Positions 1 through 7,107 of a DNA stretch of 13,480 bases are shown one piece after another. How positions within the stretch are numbered: position 1 is the first letter of the stretch; each line of letters begins with the position of its first letter. The stretch spans positions 1 through 13,480 of the forward strand of contig CANRGI010000017.1 of assembly GCA_947630095.1 (NCBI GenBank), written 5' to 3'. The notes under the pieces are model-generated. The model worked only from the letters and a program-made list of their open reading frames with translations, was not told the origin of the DNA and did no database searches. The stretch comes from an uncultured Bacilli bacterium (lineage in GTDB: Bacteria > Bacillota_I > Bacilli_A > RF39 > UBA660). The position numbers were made by a program, and so were the translations under genes.

Positions 1-15
1 AAAGAAGGTAATATT

Positions 16-990
16 ATGTGTACAGCAATTACATATAATACAAAAAATCATTATTTTGGTAGAAATTTAGATTTAGAGTATTCATATAAAGAAACTGTAA
101 GTATTACACCTAGGAATTATGAGTTTAAGTTTAGAAAGGTAGATAATATAAGTAACCATTATGCTATTATAGGTATGGCTTATGTAAGTGAAGATTATCC
201 ATTATATTATGATGCAATAAATGAAAAAGGGTTAGGTATGGCTGGGTTAAATTTTCCTAAAAATGCTTATTATGGAGAGTGTGTTAGTGATAAAAAGAAT
301 TTAGCGCCTTTTGAGTTTATTCCTTATATTTTAAGTAAATGTGCAAGTGTAAGTGAAGCAAAAGAAGAACTTAAAGATATAAATATATGTAATATAAATT
401 TTAGTGATAGTTTACCAGTATCTCCATTACACTGGATAATTTCTGATAAAGAAGTATCTATTACAGTAGAAAGTGTTAGGGAAGGTTTAAAAATATATGA
501 TAATAGTGTAGGAGTACTAACTAATAATCCTACATTTGATATGCAAATGTTTAATTTAAACAATTATAAGAGTTTATCTATATATGAACCTAAAAATACT
601 TTTGCACCTAATTTAGAATTAGATACATATAGTAGGGGTATGGGTGCGTTAGGGCTTCCAGGAGATTTATCTAGTGCATCAAGATTTGTAAAGGCTGTTT
701 TTACTAAAATGAATTCATTAAGTGGAGATAGTGAAAGTGAAGAAATAAGTCAATTTTTCCATATATTAGGGTCTGTATATCAACAAAGAGGTTTAGTATT
801 TATGGGAGAAGGAAAGTATGAGATAACTATATATAGTTCTTGTGTTAATTTAGATAAAGGGATATATTATTATACTACTTATGAAAATTCACAAATTACT
901 GCAGTAGATATGTATAAAGAAGATTTAGATAGTAAAAATATAATAAGTTATGAATTAATTACTGGACAACAAATATATAGGCAAAATTAG
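16..990 (+). CDS. bsh: Bile salt hydrolase / choloylglycine hydrolase (Ntn hydrolase)
   Basis: This enzyme hydrolyses the amide bond of glycine- or taurine-conjugated bile acids in the cytoplasm. The 324-residue length is full for the family. The protein starts MCT, so removal of Met1 would expose Cys2, the N-terminal nucleophile. Family active-site positions are visible: Arg16 and Asp19 in GRNLD, Asn79 in MAGLNF, Asn171 in VLTNNPTF and Arg223 in LSSASRF. The GLNF, NNPTFD and SRGMGALGLPGD blocks resemble bile salt hydrolases more than penicillin V acylases, but substrate cannot be proven from sequence. A GAAGG ribosome site lies at 4-8, 7 nt before ATG. The promoter lies outside the window. 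A membrane-protein gene follows after 8 nt and is probably co-transcribed. Confidence 0.93.
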   Translation: MCTAITYNTKNHYFGRNLDLEYSYKETVSITPRNYEFKFRKVDNISNHYAIIGMAYVSEDYPLYYDAINEKGLGMAGLNFPKNAYYGECVSDKKNLAPFEFIPYILSKCASVSEAKEELKDINICNINFSDSLPVSPLHWIISDKEVSITVESVREGLKIYDNSVGVLTNNPTFDMQMFNLNNYKSLSIYEPKNTFAPNLELDTYSRGMGALGLPGDLSSASRFVKAVFTKMNSLSGDSESEEISQFFHILGSVYQQRGLVFMGEGKYEITIYSSCVNLDKGIYYYTTYENSQITAVDMYKEDLDSKNIISYELITGQQIYRQN

Positions 991-998
991 GGGGATTT

Positions 999-2300
999 AT
1001 GAATATCATTTCTGTTTGTTTTAGTATACTATTTGTAATATTATTTATTTTATATATAGTATTTACTATGAGAAGAAGTAATATAAAAGGGGTATACTCA
1101 TTAATATTTGATGTAATAACAAGTGTAGAAGCGTATTTTATTAGTAGAATATTAAGTAATAAATATTTAGAAAAAGTAATAGATTATTTAAAAACATTAT
1201 GTAAAATAAATTATGAAGATTGGATAAAACAAGATTATTTAGATTTATTTTTTAGTGTTATAAGTAGAATAATATTATGTGTAGTTATATTTTTAGTTAG
1301 TTTTATAGTACTATATATTATAAATTTATTAATTAAGAGAATAGTATTTAGAATATTAAATAAAGAAAGTTATGCTGAATATGAAGGGTTAAATAATATA
1401 CCTATAAATATTTGTCTATCAATAGTAACATTTATATTAGTTAGTAGTGCTTTATTATATCCTTTTGCTACTTTAAATGGAGTATTAAATAAAAGTGAAG
1501 TAGGTGTTATAAAACAAGTAGAATTTATTTCAAATAATAAAGTACTTAAAGTTTATTCTAGACCTAGTAGTATGATATTTGATTATATAACTAGAGAAAA
1601 TAAGAAAGTAAAAAATAGTCAAGAATTAGAAGCAATGGCAAGTATATCTATGAGTTTATTAGTTATAAAATATAATCAAGAAAATAATATAAGTGTAATA
1701 AAAGAAAATGTAACTAATTCTTATTTGGTTTCTAATTTCTTAAGTGAAATGTGCGCGAACGCGGCTAAGAGAACACTTAATAATCAACCTTTTATGGGGC
1801 AAACAATTAAGATACCAAATGATTTAAGTAGAGATATTTATATAGAAGTTTTAACAATAATAAGTAAATATGAAAGAGAAGACTTTGTAAATGATGTTAA
1901 TACTATATTTGAATTTTTAGAAATACTTAATAAATATAATAATAAAATTAAATTAGAAGATTTAGAATTTAATCAAGAAATATTTTTATGCTTATTTAAT
2001 AATGATAATTTTAGAAAAGTATTACCTTTGGTTATAGATTATGGTATTAATTCTATATTAAATGAAATAAATATTAAAAGTAATGCTCATTATGTAGACG
2101 ATACAATATTTAATGGGTTAAATCAAGAAGAAATTAAAAATGAGGCTAGAATATTTACTATAATAATTAATCAGTTAAATGATATAAATAAGTATGGAGT
2201 AGAAGATTATAATACAGTAATTAGTAATATAAATGAAATAAAGAAAAGTAGAATATTAAATAATGCTTTATATAATGTAATGTTAAAATTAGTTCAATAA
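999..2300 (+). CDS. Uncharacterised membrane protein, four predicted TM segments, CvpA-like N-terminal layout
   Basis: I do not recognise this 433-residue protein. It has hydrophobic segments at about residues 3-23, 31-50, 88-112 and 136-156, then about 270 residues of hydrophilic, Lys/Asn/Ile-rich, probably helical sequence. Four membrane helices with a basic stretch after the third loosely recall CvpA/colicin V production proteins, but no diagnostic motif was seen, so that likeness is only a guess. The start ATG follows a GGGGGAT ribosome site that abuts the stop codon of the bile salt hydrolase gene 8 nt upstream. This implies one operon and a possible shared role at the envelope under bile exposure (inference). 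A short GC-rich patch at 1751-1766 (residues about 251-257) stands out from the AT-rich codon use. A terminator follows directly. Confidence 0.75.
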   Translation: MNIISVCFSILFVILFILYIVFTMRRSNIKGVYSLIFDVITSVEAYFISRILSNKYLEKVIDYLKTLCKINYEDWIKQDYLDLFFSVISRIILCVVIFLVSFIVLYIINLLIKRIVFRILNKESYAEYEGLNNIPINICLSIVTFILVSSALLYPFATLNGVLNKSEVGVIKQVEFISNNKVLKVYSRPSSMIFDYITRENKKVKNSQELEAMASISMSLLVIKYNQENNISVIKENVTNSYLVSNFLSEMCANAAKRTLNNQPFMGQTIKIPNDLSRDIYIEVLTIISKYEREDFVNDVNTIFEFLEILNKYNNKIKLEDLEFNQEIFLCLFNNDNFRKVLPLVIDYGINSILNEINIKSNAHYVDDTIFNGLNQEEIKNEARIFTIIINQLNDINKYGVEDYNTVISNINEIKKSRILNNALYNVMLKLVQ

Positions 2301-2303
2301 AAT

Positions 2304-2330
2304 GTACAAGAAATTATTTTTGTACTTTTT
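2304..2330 (+). terminator. Rho-independent terminator after the bsh operon
   Basis: The stem is GTACAA (2304-2309) with TTGTAC (2320-2325). It extends inward through a G-U pair to about 9 bp with a 4-nt loop. A run of five T follows at 2326-2330. It lies immediately after the stop codon at 2298-2300. Confidence 0.75.
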
Positions 2331-2438
2331 ATTTGTTAATTAGATGTAAAAGATAAATTTCTTTACAGTAAAATAAAAACTCTATAAACACCTATAAAAA
2401 GGGAGAATAGAAAAAATAAAAAATAAAATTTACAAATA

Positions 2439-2454
2439 TGTTGCAAATGCAACA
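2439..2454. promoter_or_regulatory. Palindromic operator upstream of nrdD (CRP/FNR-like geometry)
   Basis: The sequence TGTTGCAAATGCAACA is a perfect 7-bp inverted repeat around an AA centre; equally it is TGTTG-N6-CAACA. Its centre at 2446.5 is 41.5 nt upstream of the transcription start predicted from the -10 at 2476-2481. That is the position used by class II CRP/FNR-family activators. It does not resemble the NrdR box. The regulator is unknown. Confidence 0.5.
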
Positions 2455-2472
2455 ACATTTTATTTTTTTATC

Positions 2473-2481
2473 TGCTATAAT
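2473..2481 (+). promoter_or_regulatory. Extended -10 promoter of nrdD-nrdG
   Basis: TGC-TATAAT (TG at 2473-2474, hexamer at 2476-2481) is a perfect extended -10. No good -35 hexamer sits 16-18 nt upstream, which fits activator dependence. The predicted start is near 2488, giving a leader of about 22 nt that carries the GAGAGGAG ribosome site at 2494-2501. Confidence 0.6.
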
Positions 2482-2509
2482 TTAATTATTGTAAGAGAGG
2501 AGTAAATAT

Positions 2510-4717
2510 ATGAAAATAATAAAAAGAGATGGTACATTTGTAGATTTTGAACCAGAAAAGATAGAAAATGCTATAAATAAAGCAAATACGGAAGTGAGTG
2601 AAGAAGAGAGAGTAAGTGATATTCAAATAAGGAATATCGTTAAGTATATAGAGAAACTAAATAAAAAAAGAATATTAGTAGAGGATATACAAGATATTAT
2701 AGAAAAGAGAATAATGGCTTTAGGTAAGTATGAACTTGCTAAAAAGTATATAACATATAGATATAAAAGAGAATTAGTAAGAAAAAGTAATACTACTGAT
2801 ATGACTATTAAAGAGTTAATAAATGGAGAAAATGAATATTGGAATACAGAAAATAGTAATAAAAATGCTAAGATAGTTACTGTACAAAGAGATTATTTAG
2901 CAGGTATTACTAGTAGTGATATAACAAGAAGATTTTTACTTCCTGAAGACATAGTAAAAGCACACGATGCTGGGATAATACATTTTCACGATGCTGATTA
3001 CTTTGCCCAAAATGCATTACATAATTGTGACTTAATAAACTTAGAAGATATGTTACAAAATGGAACTAATATAAATGGAGTAATGATAGAAAAGCCTCAT
3101 AGATTTTTAACTGCTATGACTATTGCAACTCAATTAATTACTGCTGTTTCTTCTAGTCAATATGGAGGGTGTACTATAACATTATCCCATTTAGCGCCTT
3201 TTGTAAGAGATAGTTACAATTATTATTTAGATAAATATAAAAAACGCAAATTCAGTAAAGAAGACCAAGAGAAGTATGCTAAAGAAGATTTAAAGAAAGA
3301 AATAGTAGATGGGGTACAAACTTTTCAATATCAAATAAATTCTATGACTACTACTAATGGACAAGCACCTTTTTTAAGTGTATGTATGTATTTAGGAGAA
3401 ACAGAAGAATATAAAGAAGAACTTGCTATGATAATAGAAGAATTTTTAAATCAAAGAATATTAGGTATGAAAAATGAGAAAGGAGTTTATATTACTCCAG
3501 CGTTTCCTAAACTATTATATGTATTAGAAGAAGATAATATAAAGAAGAGTGGAAAATATTACTATTTAACTTTACTTGCTGCTAAATGTACTGCTAAGAG
3601 GATGGTACCTGATTATATTAGTGAAAAAGTAATGTTAGAATTAAAGAAAAATGAATTAGGAGAAGGAGAATGTTATCCTTGTATGGGTTGCAGAAGTTTC
3701 TTAACTCCAGATAGAACTATATCTTTAGGTAATATAGCAAAGGCTAAAAATTATGTTCCTGGTAAAGGTAAATATTATGGAAGATTTAATCAAGGGGTAG
3801 TAACTATTAATTTACCAGATGTCGCTTTAACTAGTGAAAAAGATATGGATTTATTCTATCAAATACTAGACGAAAGATTAGAGTTATGTCACAGGGCTTT
3901 AAAGATAAGACACGAAAGATTAAGTCACGCGAAAAGTGATGTAGCGCCTATACTATGGCAATATGGGGCTCTTGCTAGACTTGATAAAGGGGAAGATATA
4001 CACGAATTATTACATCACGGATACTCAACTATTTCACTAGGGTATGCTGGACTTTATGAGTGTGTTAAATATATGACAGGGCACTCTCATACTGATGGAG
4101 GTAAAGGACACGATTTTGCAATAGATGTATTAGAAAGATTAAATAATGCTTGTAAGAAATGGAAAGAGGAAGAAGATATAGATTATTCTGTTTATGGTAC
4201 TCCAATAGAAAGTACAACATATAAATTTGCTAAGAATTTAAAAGAAAGATTTGGAGTTATAAAAGGTATTACTGATAGAGATTATATAACTAATTCATAT
4301 CACGTTCCTGTATTTGAAGAAATAGATGCTTTTGAAAAATTAAAATTAGAAAGTGAATTTCAAAAGTTATCTCCAGGAGGGGCTATTTCATATATAGAAA
4401 CACCTAATATGCAAAATAATATACCTGCTGTTATGGAAATTATTAAATTTATATATGATAATATAATGTATGCTGAACTTAATACTAAGAGTGATTACTG
4501 TCAAGTATGTGGGTTTGATGGAGAAATATTACTAGACGATAAATTAGAGTGGTATTGCCCGAACTGTGGGAATAGAGACCATAGTAAGTTAAATGTTGCA
4601 AGAAGAACTTGTGGGTATATAGGTACTAATTTCTGGAATAAAGGTAGAACTCAAGAAATTAAAGAAAGAGTATTACATATAGATAATAAAGTAGATACAA
4701 AGAAAAGCGAGAAATAG
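2510..4717 (+). CDS. nrdD: Anaerobic (class III) ribonucleoside-triphosphate reductase, glycyl-radical subunit
   Basis: NrdD reduces ribonucleoside triphosphates to dNTPs in the absence of oxygen, using a glycyl radical installed by NrdG. The 735 residues begin with an ATP-cone (about 1-90) that senses ATP/dATP. Cys173 in HNCDLIN is the likely thiyl-radical cysteine, and Cys388, Cys391 and Cys394 lie in the CYPCMGCR block. The C-terminal zinc ribbon is complete (Cys664, Cys667, Cys683, Cys686). The radical site RRTCGYIG places the glycyl radical at Gly702. The start has a strong GAGAGGAG site 8 nt upstream. nrdG follows after 3 nt. Dependence on this enzyme points to an anaerobic lifestyle. 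Confidence 0.97.
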   Translation: MKIIKRDGTFVDFEPEKIENAINKANTEVSEEERVSDIQIRNIVKYIEKLNKKRILVEDIQDIIEKRIMALGKYELAKKYITYRYKRELVRKSNTTDMTIKELINGENEYWNTENSNKNAKIVTVQRDYLAGITSSDITRRFLLPEDIVKAHDAGIIHFHDADYFAQNALHNCDLINLEDMLQNGTNINGVMIEKPHRFLTAMTIATQLITAVSSSQYGGCTITLSHLAPFVRDSYNYYLDKYKKRKFSKEDQEKYAKEDLKKEIVDGVQTFQYQINSMTTTNGQAPFLSVCMYLGETEEYKEELAMIIEEFLNQRILGMKNEKGVYITPAFPKLLYVLEEDNIKKSGKYYYLTLLAAKCTAKRMVPDYISEKVMLELKKNELGEGECYPCMGCRSFLTPDRTISLGNIAKAKNYVPGKGKYYGRFNQGVVTINLPDVALTSEKDMDLFYQILDERLELCHRALKIRHERLSHAKSDVAPILWQYGALARLDKGEDIHELLHHGYSTISLGYAGLYECVKYMTGHSHTDGGKGHDFAIDVLERLNNACKKWKEEEDIDYSVYGTPIESTTYKFAKNLKERFGVIKGITDRDYITNSYHVPVFEEIDAFEKLKLESEFQKLSPGGAISYIETPNMQNNIPAVMEIIKFIYDNIMYAELNTKSDYCQVCGFDGEILLDDKLEWYCPNCGNRDHSKLNVARRTCGYIGTNFWNKGRTQEIKERVLHIDNKVDTKKSEK

Positions 4718-4720
4718 AAT

Positions 4721-5212
4721 ATGCGTTATAATTTGATAAGAAAAATGGATATAGCAGATGGTCCTGGTATTAGGGTTTCATTATTTGTTCAAGGTTGTGA
4801 ATTTCATTGTAAGAATTGTTTTAATCAAGAAACTTGGGACTTTAATAAAGGAGAAGAATTTACACAAGAAACAATAGATAGGATAATAGAGTTATGTGGT
4901 GGAAGTCACGTAAGAGGGTTATCTATTTTAGGAGGAGAACCACTTCACCCATTAAATATAGAAAGTGTAATTAAACTTGCAGAAGAATTTAAAAAAGTAT
5001 ATCCAAAAAAAGATTTATGGATATGGACTGGATATTTATATGATAATATAGTAAATAAAGATATATTAAAATATGCTGATGTGATAGTAGATGGGAAGTA
5101 TGAAGACAAATTACACGACTTTAGATTAGAGTGGAGAGGGTCAGCAAATCAAAGAGTAATAGATGTTAAAAAGAGTGTTAAAAATAAAAAAGTTGTTCTT
5201 TTTGAAGGATAG
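4721..5212 (+). CDS. nrdG: Anaerobic ribonucleotide reductase activating protein (radical SAM)
   Basis: NrdG uses a 4Fe-4S cluster and S-adenosylmethionine to create the glycyl radical on NrdD. The radical SAM motif CxxxCxxC is Cys26, Cys30 and Cys33, and the SAM-binding GGEP motif is at residues 71-74. At 163 residues it is a typical NrdG. It starts 3 nt after the nrdD stop with only a weak ribosome site, so translation is probably coupled to nrdD. The last codons run into a terminator stem. Confidence 0.96.
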   Translation: MRYNLIRKMDIADGPGIRVSLFVQGCEFHCKNCFNQETWDFNKGEEFTQETIDRIIELCGGSHVRGLSILGGEPLHPLNIESVIKLAEEFKKVYPKKDLWIWTGYLYDNIVNKDILKYADVIVDGKYEDKLHDFRLEWRGSANQRVIDVKKSVKNKKVVLFEG

Positions 5213-5232
5213 ATATAAGTCTATCTTTTTTT
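5208..5232 (+). terminator. Rho-independent terminator after nrdDG
   Basis: GATAGA (5208-5213) pairs with TCTATC (5220-5225) across a 6-nt loop, followed by seven T at 5226-5232. The 5' arm overlaps the nrdG stop codon TAG at 5210-5212. Confidence 0.75.
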
Positions 5233-5241
5233 ATGTTTTTT

Positions 5242-5250
5242 TGGTAAAAT
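5242..5250 (+). promoter_or_regulatory. Candidate extended -10 promoter of tag, very short leader
   Basis: TGG-TAAAAT (TG at 5242-5243, hexamer at 5245-5250) forms an extended -10 just after the nrdDG terminator. The predicted start is near 5257, only about 11 nt before the tag ATG at 5268. No clear Shine-Dalgarno sequence lies between them. Confidence 0.45.
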
Positions 5251-5267
5251 TATTAAGTGATGTTTAA

Positions 5268-5819
5268 ATGGAAAAGAAAAGGTGTAAATGGGTAAATATT
5301 AATAATAAAAGATATGTAGATTATCACGATAATGAATGGTGTAAATTAAGGTTAGACGATGAGTACTTATTTCAAATGTTAGTGCTTGAAAGTTTTCAAG
5401 CGGGGTTAAGTTTTGAGTGTATATTAAATAAAAGAGAAAGTTTTAAAAAGGCTTTTGATAACTTTGATATAGATAAAATAATAAAATATGATAGTAAAAA
5501 AATAGAAGAATTAATGAATAATAAAGAAATAGTTAGAAATAGATTAAAGATTAATGCTACAATAAATAATGCTAAAATATTTAAAGAAATAATAAAAGAA
5601 TATGGTAGTTTTAGAGAGTATTTAGAAGAGTTTACTAATGGTAAAGTAATAATAGAAATAGATAAAACTACTAATAATTTATCAGATAAAATATCTAAAG
5701 ACTTAAAGAAAAGAGGTATGAAGTTTGTAGGAAGTACAATAATTTACTCTTATTTGCAAGCAATTGGGGTAATTTATTCTCACGAGGTGGATTGCTATTT
5801 ATATAAGGAGAAAGTATGA
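5268..5819 (+). CDS. tag: DNA-3-methyladenine glycosylase I
   Basis: Tag removes 3-methyladenine from alkylated DNA to start base-excision repair. The 183 residues align over their whole length with E. coli Tag. The structural zinc ligands are all present: Cys6, His20, His172 and Cys176. The conserved glutamate is Glu41 in LESFQAGLSF, and the KRGMKFVGSTI block lies near the C terminus. There is no strong ribosome site before ATG and the predicted mRNA leader is about 11 nt. The stop codon overlaps the next start by 4 nt (ATGA), so tag and the SanA/YdcF-type gene form a coupled pair. Confidence 0.94.
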   Translation: MEKKRCKWVNINNKRYVDYHDNEWCKLRLDDEYLFQMLVLESFQAGLSFECILNKRESFKKAFDNFDIDKIIKYDSKKIEELMNNKEIVRNRLKINATINNAKIFKEIIKEYGSFREYLEEFTNGKVIIEIDKTTNNLSDKISKDLKKRGMKFVGSTIIYSYLQAIGVIYSHEVDCYLYKEKV

Positions 5820-6475
5820 AGATAATAAAGAAATTAGGTATAGTTTTAATAATAATTATATTATTAATGTTAGTAGTTATTTTTGGAATTAATGGGTATG
5901 TTAGAGTTAGTACTAAAGAGAAAATAGTAAATGGAAGCGAGATAGAAAATGCTGATGCAATACTAATACTTGGGGCAGGAGTATGGGGTAGTGAACCTAG
6001 TCCTATGCTTAAAGATAGATTAGATACTGGAATAGATTTATATAAAAATAAAATAAGTGAAAAAATTATTGTAAGTGGAGACCATTTAAGAGAAGATTAT
6101 GACGAAGTAAATGTTATGAAAAATTATGCAATTAAAAATGGAGTAGAAAGTAGTGATGTATTTATGGATCACGCTGGGTTATCTACTTATGATAGTATTT
6201 ATAGGGCTAAAGAGATATTTAAGGCTAAAAAGATAGTTATAGTAACACAGAAGTATCATTTGTACCGCGCTATTTATATAGCGAATAAACTTGGGTTAGA
6301 AGCATATGGGGTTAGTGCTACTACAAGAAGTTATAAAGGAGATACGGCTCGTGAAATTAGAGAGATACTAGCAAGAGATAAAGATGCAGTTAAATGTGTT
6401 TTTAAACCAAAGTCTACTTATTTAGGAGAAGAAATACCAGTAAGTGGTAATGGGGATATAACTAATGATAAATAA
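5816..6475 (+). CDS. SanA/YdcF-like DUF218 membrane-anchored protein
   Basis: The 219-residue protein has one N-terminal membrane segment (about residues 8-27) followed by a DUF218 domain. Recognisable DUF218 elements are ADAILILGAGVW, MLKDRLDTG, IIVSGDH, VTQKYHLYRA and a C-terminal KPKSTYLGE block of the SanA type. SanA in enterobacteria is linked to envelope barrier function and vancomycin exclusion at high temperature; its biochemical activity is not settled. The ATG overlaps the tag stop by 4 nt, and an AAGGAG site lies inside the end of tag, so it is translated with tag. I see no functional reason for pairing a DNA glycosylase with this protein. Confidence 0.82.
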   Translation: MKIIKKLGIVLIIIILLMLVVIFGINGYVRVSTKEKIVNGSEIENADAILILGAGVWGSEPSPMLKDRLDTGIDLYKNKISEKIIVSGDHLREDYDEVNVMKNYAIKNGVESSDVFMDHAGLSTYDSIYRAKEIFKAKKIVIVTQKYHLYRAIYIANKLGLEAYGVSATTRSYKGDTAREIREILARDKDAVKCVFKPKSTYLGEEIPVSGNGDITNDK

Positions 6476-6496
6476 ATATTTTAAATTTTTAAATTT

Positions 6497-6507
6497 TGCT
6501 ATATAAT
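6497..6507 (+). promoter_or_regulatory. Candidate promoter of the DUF1003 gene
   Basis: TGC followed by TATATAAT gives an extended -10 (hexamer at 6500-6505, or TATAAT at 6502-6507). No convincing -35 is seen. The predicted start near 6512-6514 leaves a leader of about 15 nt that is mostly the AAGAAGG ribosome site. Confidence 0.45.
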
Positions 6508-6528
6508 AAATTTAAGAAGGTGTTAGAA

Positions 6529-7038
6529 ATGGAAAAGAAGAAAAAAGAAATAGTAAAGATGTTACTTAATCAAGATTTAGGAGAAAAAGACGAAGAAGAA
6601 ATAATAGACTTACTTGTAAATAGTCCTATTACATTAGATGTAGATAAAGAAAGTGACGAAAAAATGACTTTTGGAGATAAGGCTGCTGATAAAATTTCTG
6701 AAGTTGCAGGTAGTTGGGGTTTTATAATTGGATTTAGTTCTTTTCTTATATTTTGGATAGTATTAAATGGGGTTATATTAGTAAAAGCGTTAGACCCGTA
6801 TCCTTTTATATTACTTAATTTATTACTTTCGTGTCTCGCTGCTTTACAAGCACCTATAATTATGATGAGTCAAAATAGACAGGCTAAAAAGGATAGTATT
6901 AGAAATAAAAATGATTATCATACTGACTTAAAGAGTGAACTTATTTTAGAGCAATTATATGACCATATTGACGAAGTACTTAAAAATCAAAAGAAAATAC
7001 TTAAATATATTAAATCAATTGAGAAAGAAGATAAATAA
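6529..7038 (+). CDS. DUF1003 family integral membrane protein
   Basis: The family has no assigned function. The domain is recognisable from DKAADKISEVAGSWGFI, two membrane helices at about residues 64-85 and 91-114, the DPYPFILLN motif between them, and the following QAPIIMMSQNRQAKKD. The charged C-terminal tail (LILEQLYDHIDEVLKNQKKIL) is probably a helix or coiled coil, as is common in this family. I chose ATG 6529 (169 residues) because an AAGAAGG ribosome site ends 8 nt before it; an in-frame TTG at 6496 lies inside the promoter. It appears to be monocistronic. Confidence 0.85.
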   Translation: MEKKKKEIVKMLLNQDLGEKDEEEIIDLLVNSPITLDVDKESDEKMTFGDKAADKISEVAGSWGFIIGFSSFLIFWIVLNGVILVKALDPYPFILLNLLLSCLAALQAPIIMMSQNRQAKKDSIRNKNDYHTDLKSELILEQLYDHIDEVLKNQKKILKYIKSIEKEDK

Positions 7039-7051
7039 ACTTCTTTTTTTT
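7024..7051 (+). terminator. AT-rich terminator after the DUF1003 gene
   Basis: AAAGAAG (7024-7030) can pair with CTTCTTT (7040-7046), with the stop codon in the 9-nt loop and more T to 7051. The stem is weak because it is mostly A-T. Confidence 0.5.
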
Positions 7052-7052
7052 G

Positions 7053-7080
7053 TAATACTTAATAAATTTTATCATATATT
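7053..7080 (+). promoter_or_regulatory. Candidate sigma-E promoter of spoIVA
   Basis: CATATATT at 7073-7080 matches the sigma-E -10 consensus CATACAHT in seven of eight positions. TAATACT at 7053-7059 matches the -35 consensus KMATATT in six of seven. The spacer is 13 nt, one short of the usual 14-15. The predicted start is near 7087, followed by the AAAAGGAGTG ribosome site. spoIVA is a sigma-E mother-cell gene in B. subtilis. Confidence 0.4.
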
Positions 7081-7107
7081 TTAGTGTAATATAAAAGGAG
7101 TGGAAAA

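Noticed and set aside
324..563. Minus-strand open frame inside the bile salt hydrolase gene
   Set aside because: It lies fully inside a well-conserved gene and its product resembles no family I know. It is a shadow of the real frame.
999..2300. Firm assignment of the membrane protein to the CvpA family
   Set aside because: Only the arrangement of membrane segments is similar. I see no diagnostic sequence motif, and the 270-residue tail is not typical.
2341..2430. A second promoter (TTTACA at 2362, TATAAA at 2383) for nrdD
   Set aside because: The spacer is only 15 nt and the region is so AT-rich that such matches are expected by chance. The extended -10 at 2473-2481 is much better.
2439..2454. 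NrdR box upstream of nrdD
   Set aside because: The palindrome TGTTGCAAATGCAACA does not fit the NrdR consensus, which has an AT-rich centre of the ACACTATATATTGTGT kind.
6496..6528. Upstream TTG start for the DUF1003 gene
   Set aside because: It lies within the predicted -10 region, and the AAGAAGG ribosome site fits ATG 6529.
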